Shown: positions 46,186-55,285, counted from the stretch's first letter. The stretch is 64,000 nucleotides of DNA from Synechococcus sp. BIOS-E4-1 (GCF_014279995.1 NZ_CP047935.1:1509494-1573493), one strand, 5' to 3'. Numbers and translations: made by a program. Notes: generated by a model not told the origin, from the letters alone.

Positions 46186-46725
46186 ATGACTAAATCCTCC
46201 TCACCTGATCCGGCTCCCGCTCACTGCGGCAGTAAGCCCAAACGCTTGGCTGTCGGAATCGCTCCTCTCGGGACTGTCTCAATCGGGATCGTTCCCATGG
46301 GCGTGATTTGTATTGGCATCGTTCCGATGGGGGTTGTCTCCATCGGTGTGGTCGCCATGGGTGTGATCAATCTCTCAATCGTTGGGATGGGCTTGCTGGC
46401 GATTGGAGCCAACACCATGGGGATCTGGACGGTAGGGCCAATGAGCATGGGGTTGGTGCAGATCGGTGCTCGAAGCAGTCATGACCACAACAGCCATCAC
46501 CAAAACAGCCATCACCAAAACAGCCATCACCAAAACAGCCATCACCAAAACAGCCAAAGCAGCAGCGATGCTGACGCTGCTTTAGAGGATGATCCCCGCT
46601 TCATGGCTTATCCCACCAAGACTGAAGCCGAAAAACAGGCCAGGCTGATCGGCTGTGAGGGAGTGCATCAGATGGGAAGTCACTGGATGGCTTGTGCTGA
46701 GCATTCAACGAACCATCACGAGTGA
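46186..46725 (+). CDS. Gly-repeat membrane-like protein with His-rich tandem repeat
   Basis: 179 residues from ATG 46186. An N-terminal run of five-residue units with Gly every fifth place (GIVPMGVICIGIVPMGVVSI) fills about 25-95 and suggests a beta-solenoid or tight membrane packing. Then come four His-rich units (HHQNS), encoded by a 15-base tandem repeat, and an acidic end with two Cys. A metal-binding role is inferred from the His repeats and from the Fur-family gene convergent with it 9 bases away. No family recognised. Confidence 0.6.
   Translation: MTKSSSPDPAPAHCGSKPKRLAVGIAPLGTVSIGIVPMGVICIGIVPMGVVSIGVVAMGVINLSIVGMGLLAIGANTMGIWTVGPMSMGLVQIGARSSHDHNSHHQNSHHQNSHHQNSHHQNSQSSSDADAALEDDPRFMAYPTKTEAEKQARLIGCEGVHQMGSHWMACAEHSTNHHE
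46491..46556 (+). repeat. 15-base tandem repeat inside the His-rich gene
   Basis: CAGCCATCACCAAAA is repeated four times exactly (46491-46550) plus a partial unit. The in-frame 15-base unit adds or removes one HHQNS pentapeptide per slip, so strains should vary in copy number. Confidence 0.9.
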
Positions 46726-46733
46726 ACAACCGC

Positions 46734-47186
46734 TCAGCGACACTCTTGGCAGATTCCACGCACGTTCAGGCTGGAATCGATCAGTTCAAAGTCGAACTGC
46801 TTGCAGGCATCACGCCCAGCCTGAAGAACCGGCTCATCTTCAAATTCCTCCGTTCGACCGCAGCGCACACAGACAAGGTGATGGTGGTGAATATGTTCGG
46901 CGTCGGCCAGCTCGAAACGGCTGCCACCATCACGGAGCTCCAGTTCCTGGAGAAAATCCATCTCCACCAACAACCGCAGGGTGCGATAGATGGTTGCCAG
47001 GGAGACTTTTGACTGATTGTCGACAAGCTGACGGTGGACCTCTTCCGCACTGAGATGGCTTCCGCTGCCGATCTCTTCAAACAGATCAAGCACCAGTCGC
47101 CTTTGTGGCGTCATACGACGCCCTTCTTGGTGAAGCCCCTTCTTCAGAGTTCCGGTCGCTTCAGCAGAAGAGGTTGCAGGCGACAT
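46734..47186 (-). CDS. Fur-family regulator (Zur- or PerR-like)
   Basis: 150 residues. An N-terminal winged helix (RRMTPQRRLVLDLFEEIGSG, YRTLRLLVEMDFLQELEL) is followed by the metal sites (DAEHIHHHHLVCVRCGRTEE and a C-terminal CQEC). The two CxxC pairs would hold structural zinc. Zur is favoured by the His-rich neighbour, but PerR or Fur cannot be excluded. A perfect 24-base palindrome lies 19 bases upstream of the start and is a probable autoregulatory operator. Confidence 0.85.
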   Translation of the reverse strand: MSPATSSAEATGTLKKGLHQEGRRMTPQRRLVLDLFEEIGSGSHLSAEEVHRQLVDNQSKVSLATIYRTLRLLVEMDFLQELELRDGGSRFELADAEHIHHHHLVCVRCGRTEEFEDEPVLQAGRDACKQFDFELIDSSLNVRGICQECR

Positions 47187-47205
47187 GCAAACCGAATGCG
47201 GTATT

Positions 47206-47229
47206 TCTCAATAGTACGCACTATTGAGA
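47206..47229. promoter_or_regulatory. Perfect inverted repeat upstream of the Fur-family gene
   Basis: TCTCAATAGT-ACGC-ACTATTGAGA: two 10-base arms with a 4-base spacer. Its place and symmetry suit an operator for the regulator. It does not look like the classical cyanobacterial Zur (TGATAATGATTATCA-like) box. Confidence 0.6.
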
Positions 47230-47487
47230 GTCAACACCAGTGCTCGTTGACGAATTGGGTCCTCCTTTGGCTGGTCTTCTACGTGACTTCTGATACAGAC
47301 AAGCCGTTGAGCCGGGCCATCAGTGGCTCTTTGCAGGGGTGCTGGAGCCATCGATGCGCCCGTTCACTGCAATCGATTTGACATCGGCCTTAACAAGCCT
47401 CAACAGGTTGCTCAGGAGCATGGTGGCAAACCCGATAGGCTGACTTGCCGTTCGAAGAAAAGAGTGTCGGTCTCCTGGACGGTGCTA

Positions 47488-47700
47488 ATGCGCTTCTTTG
47501 CGAGCGGCCTTTTCCTGCTGGCCCATGGTTTGCTCGTGCTTGAGCACATAGCACTGGGTACAGCTCTGCATGGCGTTGCCGAAGTTTTTCTGGCTCCCTG
47601 GGCGCTGCGCCATCGTGCCTGGGACCTGATTGTGATTGGTCTGATTTTCTGTGTGTTCGACCTGTGGGGAACCCTGAGACTGATCAATGTGCTGGGTTGA
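47488..47700 (+). CDS. Small membrane protein
   Basis: 70 residues from ATG 47488 (GTG 47482 possible). Two hydrophobic segments (LFLLAHGLLVLEHIALG, LIVIGLIFCVFDLWGTLRL). No motif recognised. Convergent with the gene at 47684. Confidence 0.5.
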   Translation: MRFFASGLFLLAHGLLVLEHIALGTALHGVAEVFLAPWALRHRAWDLIVIGLIFCVFDLWGTLRLINVLG

Positions 47701-48049
47701 GGGTCGTGGATTCCATCCACCAACGGGCAACACGGCCAGCCTCATCAGGCTGACTGGCTGGAACAGTCACCACCACAAGCCTTTTGTTGCTGCGCTGATA
47801 GTCATAGCGGCAGTAGCCCACACCTGTTCCTGAACAGGACGCCAGCGACGAAAGCTGGTTACCCGCCAGCTGTTGTTCAAAGTTGCGAGCTGGATCAACA
47901 GGAGCCGGATTCCATCCAGTTGAAGTGAGCGTCTGATCAACAACCAGAATTGATTGACCAGCCTGGAGATCAGGCGGCCGTTGTTCTGCTTTCAGATCAA
48001 GCCACATCCCGGACATCATGAGGCCGGAAAAGACCAACAGCCAGCGCAT
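47684..48049 (-). CDS. Secreted or anchored hypothetical protein
   Basis: 121 residues from ATG 48049. A hydrophobic N-terminus (MRWLLVFSGLMMSGMWLDLK) may be a signal peptide. The mature part has two Cys (SLASCSGTGVGYCRYD) and a positively charged QRSNKR patch. Function unknown. Confidence 0.5.
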   Translation of the reverse strand: MRWLLVFSGLMMSGMWLDLKAEQRPPDLQAGQSILVVDQTLTSTGWNPAPVDPARNFEQQLAGNQLSSLASCSGTGVGYCRYDYQRSNKRLVVVTVPASQPDEAGRVARWWMESTTLNPAH

Positions 48050-48102
48050 AACCGAGCCCGTTTCATCAGGCATAGCCATGGATCAGGATCTGGCGCCACG
48101 AT

Positions 48103-48189
48103 TCAGCGTTGATCTTGCTCCGCTTCTCTGGCACCAACGATCAGAGCGGCAAGAAAGGGCAGAACCGCAATGGCTGTAAGGATTTCCAT
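48103..48189 (-). CDS. Very small membrane peptide
   Basis: 28 residues: a hydrophobic MEILTAIAVLPFLAALIVGA with a polar charged end (REAEQDQR). Its organisation (one helix, short tail) suits a small membrane protein. Chance frames of this length are common, so support is modest. Confidence 0.35.
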   Translation of the reverse strand: MEILTAIAVLPFLAALIVGAREAEQDQR

Positions 48190-48499
48190 TGCCGATGTCC
48201 TAGTCATCAGAATATTGCTTGATGTAAAGGCCCTCTGCGGTTTCAACGGATACCGCTTTGTGGAAAGCAAAAGCAGTGCTCAGTTGTGCGAACAATCGAA
48301 TGATGCCGATCAATATTGATTGAAGACAGATAGTTATTTCTGAATAGCAATCAACATTCGGTTACCAACAGGTCTTCAAAAAATCCTCTAATTTAGATTT
48401 TTAATCGAAGAGTTATTGGATGCGCAAAAACAATCAAGGATAATTTTTAAATTTCCCAGCCCTTTAGTAGACATTTAAATTGTTGAATGGTATGCAAGC
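48190..48499. other. AT-rich stretch without a recognised gene
   Basis: No gene seen between the small peptide and the glucokinase gene. Confidence 0.35.
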
Positions 48500-49204
48500 T
48501 TAGTGACTTTCCCACAAAAAATAACCTCCCAGGACTCCTGCTTTGTTTGAGTGCAAGATCACTTCATTGGAGAATTCAAAACCTTTTAGGAGCTTGCTGT
48601 TGCCACCACCCAAATGCAGCAAATCCCAATTCCAGATATGCTTAGTGGTTGAGATCACTCTTTCAACACGCTTAATCCATTTGTCTTTTCCGATCGCTTC
48701 AAGGGCTGCTCTGCCAACGTAGTCCTCATAGGTTTTGCTCTTTTTAAACAGATGATGCGCAAGTTCGAGGTTGGGTACAAGACCTCCATCAACAAACAAT
48801 GCTGAACCCATACCTGTACCAAGTGTCAAAACCATTTCAACACCCTCTCCAGAAACACAACCATATCCCTGAACATCCGCGTCATTGGCCACACGTGTTG
48901 GTTTGTTCAATCGTTCCTGCAAGAGAGTGGCTAAATTGGTGCCCGGCCAATTGATATCTAAGTTCGCAGCTGTCTCAATAATTCCATTTCGCACAACCCC
49001 TGGAAAACCCACAGCAATACGATCAAATCCGGGTACTTGAGTTGTTAATCCTTCTATCACCTCAATGATCGCCTCTGGTGTTCCAGGATGAGGAGTTTCA
49101 CGACGTTGTCGGTCGCATAGCTGACTCCCCTTTGAATCGACAACAATAAGCTTGACTCCAGTTCCGCCAATGTCAATGCAGAGTGTGTCTGGTGATTCCT
49201 TCAT
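48500..49204 (-). CDS. ROK-family glucokinase, polyphosphate-glucokinase type
   Basis: 234 residues. The phosphate-1 motif CIDIGGTGVKLIVVD, the catalytic INDAD-like RVANDADVQGYG and the TLGTGMGSALFVDGGLVPNL block match polyphosphate glucokinases (PPGK), which phosphorylate glucose with polyphosphate or ATP. The length also fits PPGK rather than longer ROK repressors. Upstream of its start is a long AT-rich region. Confidence 0.8.
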   Translation of the reverse strand: MKESPDTLCIDIGGTGVKLIVVDSKGSQLCDRQRRETPHPGTPEAIIEVIEGLTTQVPGFDRIAVGFPGVVRNGIIETAANLDINWPGTNLATLLQERLNKPTRVANDADVQGYGCVSGEGVEMVLTLGTGMGSALFVDGGLVPNLELAHHLFKKSKTYEDYVGRAALEAIGKDKWIKRVERVISTTKHIWNWDLLHLGGGNSKLLKGFEFSNEVILHSNKAGVLGGYFLWESH

Positions 49205-49565
49205 CTAAAATTCCTGTATTGAGTACATTCTATGCAAGAAAAGTGAACTTTTCAAGCATGATGAAAAGTTTAAAATTTATGCGGTATAAAGTCGTCAACA
49301 GAATAGTCAATTTGTATTTATGCGCTATTCAAGGTATTTGTCTTGTGAAGGTAAAACAAACTATGCAATGCACGCCATTGAGCTGCACTTAGTGTAAAAA
49401 TTGAACAATCTCAATGAAGCATATGTTTTAATTTTATTCACAAGCAAAAAATGGTCAATTCATTAGCCTGACGAAAGATCTATTAATTAATGGGAGCAAA
49501 AAACTCTTTTATTTGAATATATAAACTTTCTCGCATAAGCAATACAATGACAGGCCCTAGGCTTG
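49205..49565. other. AT-rich stretch without a recognised gene
   Basis: No supported gene. A plus-strand frame at 49183-49392 has no motif. Confidence 0.35.
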
Positions 49566-49784
49566 TCAGGATTGTTGTTGCTCACAGTTTCTTTTGAGAA
49601 ATTTAGAGCGATTGGCTTCAGTCCAGTTTGATTGTCGTGCTTGATCGCAAAGTTCGTTCAAGCGACGATTCAGATCCTCTTGGCTGTGAATATCATCTCT
49701 GATACCACGCACATAAAGCGATCCAGTGAATAACGCCACCGCAATGGCACTGAACACAGCAATGGATTTTAAAAATTTTTCCAT
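49566..49784 (-). CDS. Small membrane-anchored protein
   Basis: 72 residues from ATG 49784. One hydrophobic segment (FLKSIAVFSAIAVALFTGSL), then a charged helix (SQEDLNRRLNELCDQARQSN) and two Cys. Function unknown. It slightly overlaps the frame at 49769. Confidence 0.45.
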   Translation of the reverse strand: MEKFLKSIAVFSAIAVALFTGSLYVRGIRDDIHSQEDLNRRLNELCDQARQSNWTEANRSKFLKRNCEQQQS

Positions 49785-50080
49785 GATGTTTCTACGCCAG
49801 TAGTCCACCAGTTTGAATCCATTGTCGCTGCATGTGAAATAATCAATTGAGGTGAAAGAATTTCAACAAGAGTCCCTGCACTGTCAATTGTGATTAACGA
49901 AGGGATTGCGAGCACCATATTAAAACAATATCCCAGTTGTAGCACGAATTGACTGCGACGCGAGGATGGTCGGGAATGGTATTTAACAAGTTGATGAAAA
50001 TACTCTCTCTTCGTTGAATGTGGCAGAGGAATTGTCTTGTGGAATCCAAGTAAATGTTTACCAATAGGTATGTTATACAT
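49769..50080 (-). CDS. Hypothetical protein (weakly supported)
   Basis: 103 residues from ATG 50080 (MYNIPIGKHLLGFHKTIPLP), basic N-terminal half, then FVLQLGYCFNMVLAIPSLIT. It is the only sizeable frame between its neighbours on the same strand. No motif recognised. Confidence 0.3.
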   Translation of the reverse strand: MYNIPIGKHLLGFHKTIPLPHSTKREYFHQLVKYHSRPSSRRSQFVLQLGYCFNMVLAIPSLITIDSAGTLVEILSPQLIISHAATMDSNWWTTGVETSWKNF

Positions 50081-50090
50081 TATTTTAAAA

Positions 50091-50543
50091 TTAATCCAAC
50101 TCAGTGATTGGCGATTGAACAAAATTACTTAATATTCCAATAAATTGATGCATCGAAACGAGTGCGAACAGCACTGCAGTTAGATTGCACAACCAACCGA
50201 GAAGGTAGAGTGAAAAACCTATTGGCCAATTGGTAGATAAGTTGTAATGGCTAAAAAATGCATCCAATGCTGCGTCTACAGCAGCGTAAAAGGTCGCGAT
50301 GTACATTGTTCCGGCTAGTTGAGCTGCTTTGATGCCAGCTCTGTGCTTTGTAGTAGATAAGAGTGCTCTACTGGTAACCATTTGAAGATTAGCAAACATG
50401 AAAAAAGCAACAAATAAAGTAAGATTTGATAATTGTCTGACGACAAGCACTTCTCGTGACTCAATGACTAAATAGCCAATGCCAACAATTGGAAATAGAA
50501 TCCGCAGAACTGTAAAAGCTGCGTTGATGATAAGTGGATTCAA
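50091..50543 (-). CDS. Multipass membrane protein
   Basis: 150 residues with about four hydrophobic segments (for example ILFPIVGIGYLVIESREVLV, ATFYAAVDAALDAFFSHYNL, WLCNLTAVLFALVSMHQFIG). No family recognised. It is followed on the same strand by two small frames. Confidence 0.55.
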   Translation of the reverse strand: MNPLIINAAFTVLRILFPIVGIGYLVIESREVLVVRQLSNLTLFVAFFMFANLQMVTSRALLSTTKHRAGIKAAQLAGTMYIATFYAAVDAALDAFFSHYNLSTNWPIGFSLYLLGWLCNLTAVLFALVSMHQFIGILSNFVQSPITELD

Positions 50544-50853
50544 AAGACAGATTGGCTAATGTTGTACTTCTAGCTACATTTGAATATTACTGCGTGAGTA
50601 ATTTAACTATTTTTATGCTCGTTTGCTTAAGAAGATTTAGTGGGATCTGTTGTGTGTACATGCTTTAATTGTATCAACCTGGTATTTGGGTTTATTTGTT
50701 GAGAGTGAAAAACATACAATCCATATAATGTTAAATAATTTTTAGCAAATACAGAGTTTTTAGTGGTTGATTATAGATACATACTAATCTTCTAATGAAA
50801 TGTTCGTCTTTTTGTGCACATAAAAAGCCTTAGGTACAATTTTATTCTCCAGT
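50544..50853. other. AT-rich stretch without a recognised gene
   Basis: No gene seen. Confidence 0.35.
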
Positions 50854-51033
50854 TCAGCAGTTCATCAATAAATCATGGCTATTGTCATTTGAAAAAATGA
50901 CTTCTTTGTTATCCCAGAGCTCTTGATTGGAATTCGTGTGATAAGTGTAGACGGAAGTACTGATCTGTTGGTCAAGATCATTCACAGTCAATTCAATGTT
51001 CAGAGCCTGCCCAAAGGCCTTGATGAGAGCCAT
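50854..51033 (-). CDS. Very small acidic hypothetical protein
   Basis: 59 residues from ATG 51033 (a TTG inside gives about 45). Sequence LNIELTVNDLDQQISTSVYT, then HTNSNQELWDNKEV has coding-like composition. It overlaps the end of the gene at 50993. Support is modest. Confidence 0.3.
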   Translation of the reverse strand: MALIKAFGQALNIELTVNDLDQQISTSVYTYHTNSNQELWDNKEVIFSNDNSHDLLMNC

Positions 51034-51139
51034 GCATGGGATGATCTGGGTGCTGACGCCCTTCTGCGTAGTACAACCTTTCAGCTATAAGATCATCGAC
51101 CATAGCGTCTGTCGTTGATTTGAAGGAGTTGGTCATCAT
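50993..51139 (-). CDS. Small conserved-type protein with HP-HG motif
   Basis: 48 residues (MMTNSFKSTTDAMVDDLIAE, then RLYYAEGRQHPDHPMHGSHQ). The RLYxAxGRxxPxHPxHG pattern followed by GLW recalls short picocyanobacterial proteins I have seen. Double ATG at 51139/51136. Function unknown. Confidence 0.5.
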   Translation of the reverse strand: MMTNSFKSTTDAMVDDLIAERLYYAEGRQHPDHPMHGSHQGLWAGSEH

Positions 51140-51459
51140 GACAATGGATGCAATGAGTGAAGTGAACATCGCTTTAAAAAGTGAATATTTGGGTTATTGC
51201 CCCAATTGACTCCTTGAAGATCGCAGCCTTTCTGGTGAACCCCACTGCACAGCATTGGTGCAGACGCCAAGAGATTCTGGTGATCATCTGGTGAATGGCT
51301 CAGGATCTAATGCTTGAATGAGCTCTGAGCACAACAAAGCCGCTCACAAAAGCCACATGTATTGGGAGTCCCGCCTGGACCTTGATCGATAGCTATTAGA
51401 GTGTTGAATGAAAAGTAGCAGATAAAACTATTTAGTTATTTCCGGTTATTAATAGCAAA
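51140..51459. other. Stretch without a recognised gene
   Basis: No supported frame. Confidence 0.35.
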
Positions 51460-51849
51460 CTAATCAACACAACCTCTCAATGGTTTGAAGATTGTGTTGC
51501 CATTTTTCTTATTTTTTAGCGATTGGTTTCCCTGTGGATAGAGAAAATAATGCCATAAGCCACCACGTTTGTCTATATAACTCCTGTCACCAATACTTTG
51601 CGCGGAAATAAGCTTATACGTCTCGGTCAGTCCATCGGACCATTCAATTCTTAATTCATGCTTGGTTAGATAAAAAGTACAGTCTCCGGCCTTTTTGCCA
51701 TTGTATTTGCAACAGCTGTTCCCGTACCCATGTCCTGATGCTGATATAGATATAGATGATAAAACGACTAAGGTGATCTTGCCAAGGATTGAGTAAAATG
51801 CTTTCAAAACAGCTTGTAGTGTTGGTTTTCTGTAATTCTTTTCCATCAT
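51460..51849 (-). CDS. Secreted hypothetical protein
   Basis: 129 residues. A basic N-terminus and hydrophobic segment (ILGKITLVVLSSISISASGH) suggest a signal peptide, followed by GYGNSCCKYNGKKAGDC, Cys-rich and beta-like, and later Trp/Tyr-rich sequence. Function unknown. Confidence 0.5.
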   Translation of the reverse strand: MMEKNYRKPTLQAVLKAFYSILGKITLVVLSSISISASGHGYGNSCCKYNGKKAGDCTFYLTKHELRIEWSDGLTETYKLISAQSIGDRSYIDKRGGLWHYFLYPQGNQSLKNKKNGNTIFKPLRGCVD

Positions 51850-52655
51850 GGTCGCTGAGGACGTACAGGCAGTAAAGGATCACGGAATTTGATGTTATGA
51901 GTAGATCAGTTGATTTAGCTCGCCACCCACGTGATATGTAATTTGCGATTTTTGATTATTAAATTTGTTGATTGCGACTATTTAGAGAATAATATTCAGA
52001 GTATTCTTCGGAAAGAATGGTGTGAGAGTTTTGCCAAGGCGTAATTGAAATAGCCTCAATTGTTCAAAATACTTAAAAGTCTGTCCGCCGAGCCATGCCT
52101 TGCGAAGTAGCAAGGAAATCATCATTATTTGTCACTGGTGCTGTACAGACAGTTGAGGTCTTCATCTTTCAATAATGTCGGCCAGGAGAGCAACCAACTG
52201 ATTCTTTCGCTCAGAAGGGCAGATCAGCGAAGGAGTCCGTTTCCTGTGAATTGTGGATATGTCAGTGGCGTTGGATTAAATGCACTGCGCCTAGAACTCT
52301 GGCATACAAGAAGCTGCTGATCAGCTGCAACAGCCCGTGGCAATTTATCCAGTCAAGCCTAGGTGAACTGCTATTAGCGGGGTTGAATGCTGCACCAAAC
52401 TCCTTTTTCACACAACGTTTGGAGATGTGCAGCGCATCATTGGTGCCCAACGCCGACAAAACACTGAGGCAGTTCGGCTGATGAGCAATGCAGTCTTCGC
52501 CAGTGAGCAAGCCTGAAGCCGGCAACCTGCGGTCCTTCTTTCAGTGCTGCGTCCTCATGGTTTCGACCATTGGTCTGACGACGCGTGGGGGAAGACTTTT
52601 GGCGGTCGAAATTTTTTTGATTGTGTAATTCACTGGGGGACCGTGCTTACAGCGC
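51850..52655. other. Decayed or non-coding stretch before the integrase remnant
   Basis: Several short frames on both strands (for example 52129, 52251, 52262) show no motif; none is called. Confidence 0.4.
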
Positions 52656-53131
52656 CCTGAAGAGCTGCGGCACTTGGTCGTAAAGAGCGGGACAAGTGGT
52701 CCCGAGCTGTGGTCGATCTATCAGAAGTCGATGGGCGGCACCAAAGGCCGAATAACCGAACCGAGGCGACTGCATCCGCTGCTTCTGCGGGATAGGCCCC
52801 CCAAGGCGATCGACTGGAAGCTGCAGGCCTGGGTGCAGATCAATGAAGAGCTGCCGCCGTTGAACCGTGAAGGAGAGGGTGGGCAGGCGCTGGCATCTAT
52901 CTGCGCAGGGGTGAGGCGTGGAGAGAGCTACGCAATCAGGCTGAAAGTCAGGGTAAACAGCTGACGCCGCGCAGCTTCCGGCATCAATACGCCAAAGGCA
53001 TACACCCAGCAGGCTTACCCATCGCCAACATCAGCGAGGCAATGGATCACACCTTTCAGGTCCACCAGCAGAGCTACGCGAGGTTCAAGTTCAAAGCGAT
53101 GGTTGAACTGGTGGAGTCAAAGAACGCCTGA
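52656..53131 (+). pseudogene. Broken tyrosine recombinase (integrase), C-terminal half
   Basis: The frame reads ELWSIYQKSMGGTKGRITEP then RRLHPLLLRD, and a +1 shift near 52895 leads to AWRELRNQAESQGKQLTPRS, FRHQYAKGIHPAGLPIANIS and HQQSYARFKF. The Arg and His of the RHxxA box and the final Tyr of the active site are visible, but the GH of the third box reads DH, and one frameshift breaks the gene. An N-terminal part is missing. It is a relic of a mobile element or island integrase. Confidence 0.75.
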
Positions 53132-53199
53132 CTGGTTACTTCTGTCTGCAGAATTCTCAATCGCACTGCGCCTCCTTGCTCATAGGGAGTCTGCGTCGC

Positions 53200-53453
53200 C
53201 AAGCAATCCACCACCCGGCTGAATTGCCGTTGCCGGCTCTGGTTCCATGGTGGGCTTGGTGTTGCGTCGTTCTGGGTGAGCGGGTTCTATGCAGCGCCGT
53301 CTGTGCTGGGCTGCATTCGAATCGAACCAGGTGATTATGTGGCGTGTCGTATTGCCCACTGGCGACTGATGTTTCAGGAGCCAGAGGCTCTGCAAGTTGG
53401 CCCTGAGATTCCAGAAAATGCCGTTTGGAAGCTCACGCCAACGGATCTGAACT
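53200..53453 (+). pseudogene. Possible small coding remnant
   Basis: An open frame without ATG carries protein-like sequence (GVASFWVSGFYAAPSVLGCI, then DYVACRIAHWRLMFQEPEAL) and ends TDLN-TGA. No family recognised. It may be a decayed gene or use GTG 53269. Confidence 0.22.
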
Positions 53454-53572
53454 GACCCCGTTTGAACCGGGTTGATTCATCGGGGCATGAGTTCGCCGCA
53501 GTACCGAAATGCACTTTTCGTGCCGATTCGTTCCCCGGCTTCCTTGGCTTTGATGTCTCCTGCGCTCAGCAA

Positions 53573-53680
53573 TTAGCAGGTATGCCGGTTGCGAGCAATT
53601 CTTTCGACGTCTTTGTTTGCACAGCCGAGAACCAGGATTGAGCCAACCGCAATGGCGGCGACGGGTGCAAAGCGTTTCAT
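53573..53680 (-). CDS. Very small lipoprotein
   Basis: 35 residues: a basic start, hydrophobic signal (MKRFAPVAAIAVGSILVLGC) with a lipobox LVLGC and a short tail with Asn/Asp/Lys after the Cys. The lipobox is the main support; such tiny lipoproteins are common in these genomes. Confidence 0.5.
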   Translation of the reverse strand: MKRFAPVAAIAVGSILVLGCANKDVERIARNRHTC

Positions 53681-53962
53681 CGGCAGGTGGGGTAAGCCTC
53701 TCTGTCATCGCACCGGAAGCTGTTGATCCGCACCCCCAAACGCATGGAAGTCACTTCTGCCCGTATAGATCCAGCCAATCAGCCGCTGCTGCACCACCTT
53801 CGAGCAAGTGTCTGCAGAGTGCTGAGAAGGTGATGTTTGCCTCTTCGCTGTGGAGAGCTTCATTGGCCTGAAGCTGACTTCTGCATCCACACTCCAGGAT
53901 CTCGACTTCCGCTTTTGCCCTTGCCTTTTGTGCTGGTGGCCTGCGTCTTCACTTTGGAGGCA

Positions 53963-54160
53963 TCAGCGCAGCTTCTGCATGAGCTGACTCATCAGCACAA
54001 GCGCGTCCTGAAGCGATACGCAGACCCGTGCATCAAGTGCTGAGTGCTCTGTCATTGCCTCCAGCTCTTCACGGAGGCGACCAAGAGAGCGGAGCATTGC
54101 TGATGGTCTCAGCCGCGGTTCAGCGTCCAACTGCTCGTCTCCGAAGGCGATCAACAGCAC
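53963..54160 (-). CDS. Small hypothetical protein (weakly supported)
   Basis: 65 residues, helical (ALRSLGRLREELEAMTEHSA-like spacing) with coding-like composition. It follows the frame at 54191 on the same strand. No family recognised. Confidence 0.3.
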   Translation of the reverse strand: MLLIAFGDEQLDAEPRLRPSAMLRSLGRLREELEAMTEHSALDARVCVSLQDALVLMSQLMQKLR

Positions 54161-54190
54161 CCGCCGGTGCTAGCTGAATTGCTTCAGCCA

Positions 54191-54660
54191 TCAGCCCATC
54201 ACTTCCAGGCGCTGCTGCTCGATGCGCTCGTTTTCTGCGTCTTCTGCAGCGATCATCCGCTTCGCATGCCGTTCATCACCACCAGAGCAGACCATCGTGT
54301 TCTGAAGACGCTTCTGATTGGTGCCGTTCTCAAGTGCCTTCAACTGTGCTTCGAAGAGCTTCTCTCGCTGCTGCTGGACCTCAGCAACAATTTCAGGATC
54401 GCGATACAAAAGGTCAGCCCCAGCAGCGGCGGTCAGCTCTATCCGCTCTGAAGCTCATTCAGAGTGGCAATAAAAAGCAATCCACCAGCAGCAATGCCCC
54501 ATTTTGGTGCCTGCGCTGGGTCTAATTCTGCAATTGCTGCCTGCAAAATTCCCGCAACAGATTCACTCTTCTCGAATGGATTACTAGGGCTGATCTTGCC
54601 TGAATCAATGCCTGCCATCTTGCGAGCACGATTCAATAACCGAACCTGCTGTTGAGTCAT
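54191..54660 (-). pseudogene. Probable frameshifted gene, phage-like composition
   Basis: The upstream frame (MTQQQVRLLNRARKMAGIDS ... IAAGGLLFIATLNELQSG) meets, in the next phase at about 54440, a coding-like second half (DPEIVAEVQQQREKLFEAQL). The two read as one protein with one frameshift. Its helical Gln/Glu-rich end and small size recall phage structural or accessory proteins. Alternatively these are two overlapping genes. Confidence 0.4.
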
Positions 54661-54942
54661 TTAATGCGGGCTGCAAAGTCGCAAATCAAAAACTCGTTAT
54701 AATAATAAGGTTACATTTGTCCCTGCTCAACTGAGATTAATCAAGCCAGATATTGAAGCCTTCTTTGTGGGCTTATGGGTGCATTTAAATCAATTAAAAA
54801 TCGAACGGAAGTGACATCTTCTGATTTCTAATATGAGTCAAAGTCCTCGCTTGTTTATCAATTAATTTGTTCAAATTTACCATACTGGGAAAAAAACACC
54901 TCTTATTGGTTCTTATAGCTGCGCTTCCTTGAGCTGACTGCA
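54661..54942. other. AT-rich stretch without a recognised gene
   Basis: No gene seen. Confidence 0.35.
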
Positions 54943-55083
54943 CTATTTAGCGGTAAATTCATGGCCATGCTCTTTACCAATGCCAATAACATCTTCAGGT
55001 GAGTAAACTGTTTTTAGTTTCTCCTGAAGACAGGGGTAGGCTTCGACTTTTTAGAGAATTGCTTTGAGATGTTCTAGGGACAT
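54943..55083 (-). pseudogene. Truncated, broken Nif11 leader
   Basis: ATG 55083 opens MSLEHLKAIL then TAA; the frame goes on with VEAYPCLQEKLKTVYSPEDV and GIGKEHGHEFTAK and stops before the EELEGVAGG site. No core is left. It marks the outer edge of the second array. Confidence 0.75.
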
Positions 55084-55144
55084 GGGTAGCTGGTGTCTTC
55101 AGCTGTCATAGGAACAGACTCATTGACTATTTGGGGGGGCTCTC

Positions 55145-55285
55145 ATGAAATTCACCACAGATTCACCAGTGTTTGAAGTGGTGGATTCAGAGCATCCAAA
55201 CGATTATGGATGGAAACAGCACAACGACATGGAACCCATTACTGCCACCGTCGTCATCGTCGCTCTTGTGGCACTGGCTTGCTGA
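55145..55285 (+). CDS. Very small peptide (weakly supported)
   Basis: 46 residues; a polar N-terminal half (MKFTTDSPVFEVVDSEHPND) and a hydrophobic end (ITATVVIVALVALAC). An internal ATG at 55229 would give only the hydrophobic end. Function unknown. Confidence 0.3.
   Translation: MKFTTDSPVFEVVDSEHPNDYGWKQHNDMEPITATVVIVALVALAC

Noticed and set aside
46491..46556. Tandem repeat considered as a CRISPR-like array
   Set aside because: 15-base perfect repeats without spacers, in frame within a gene; simple coding repeat.
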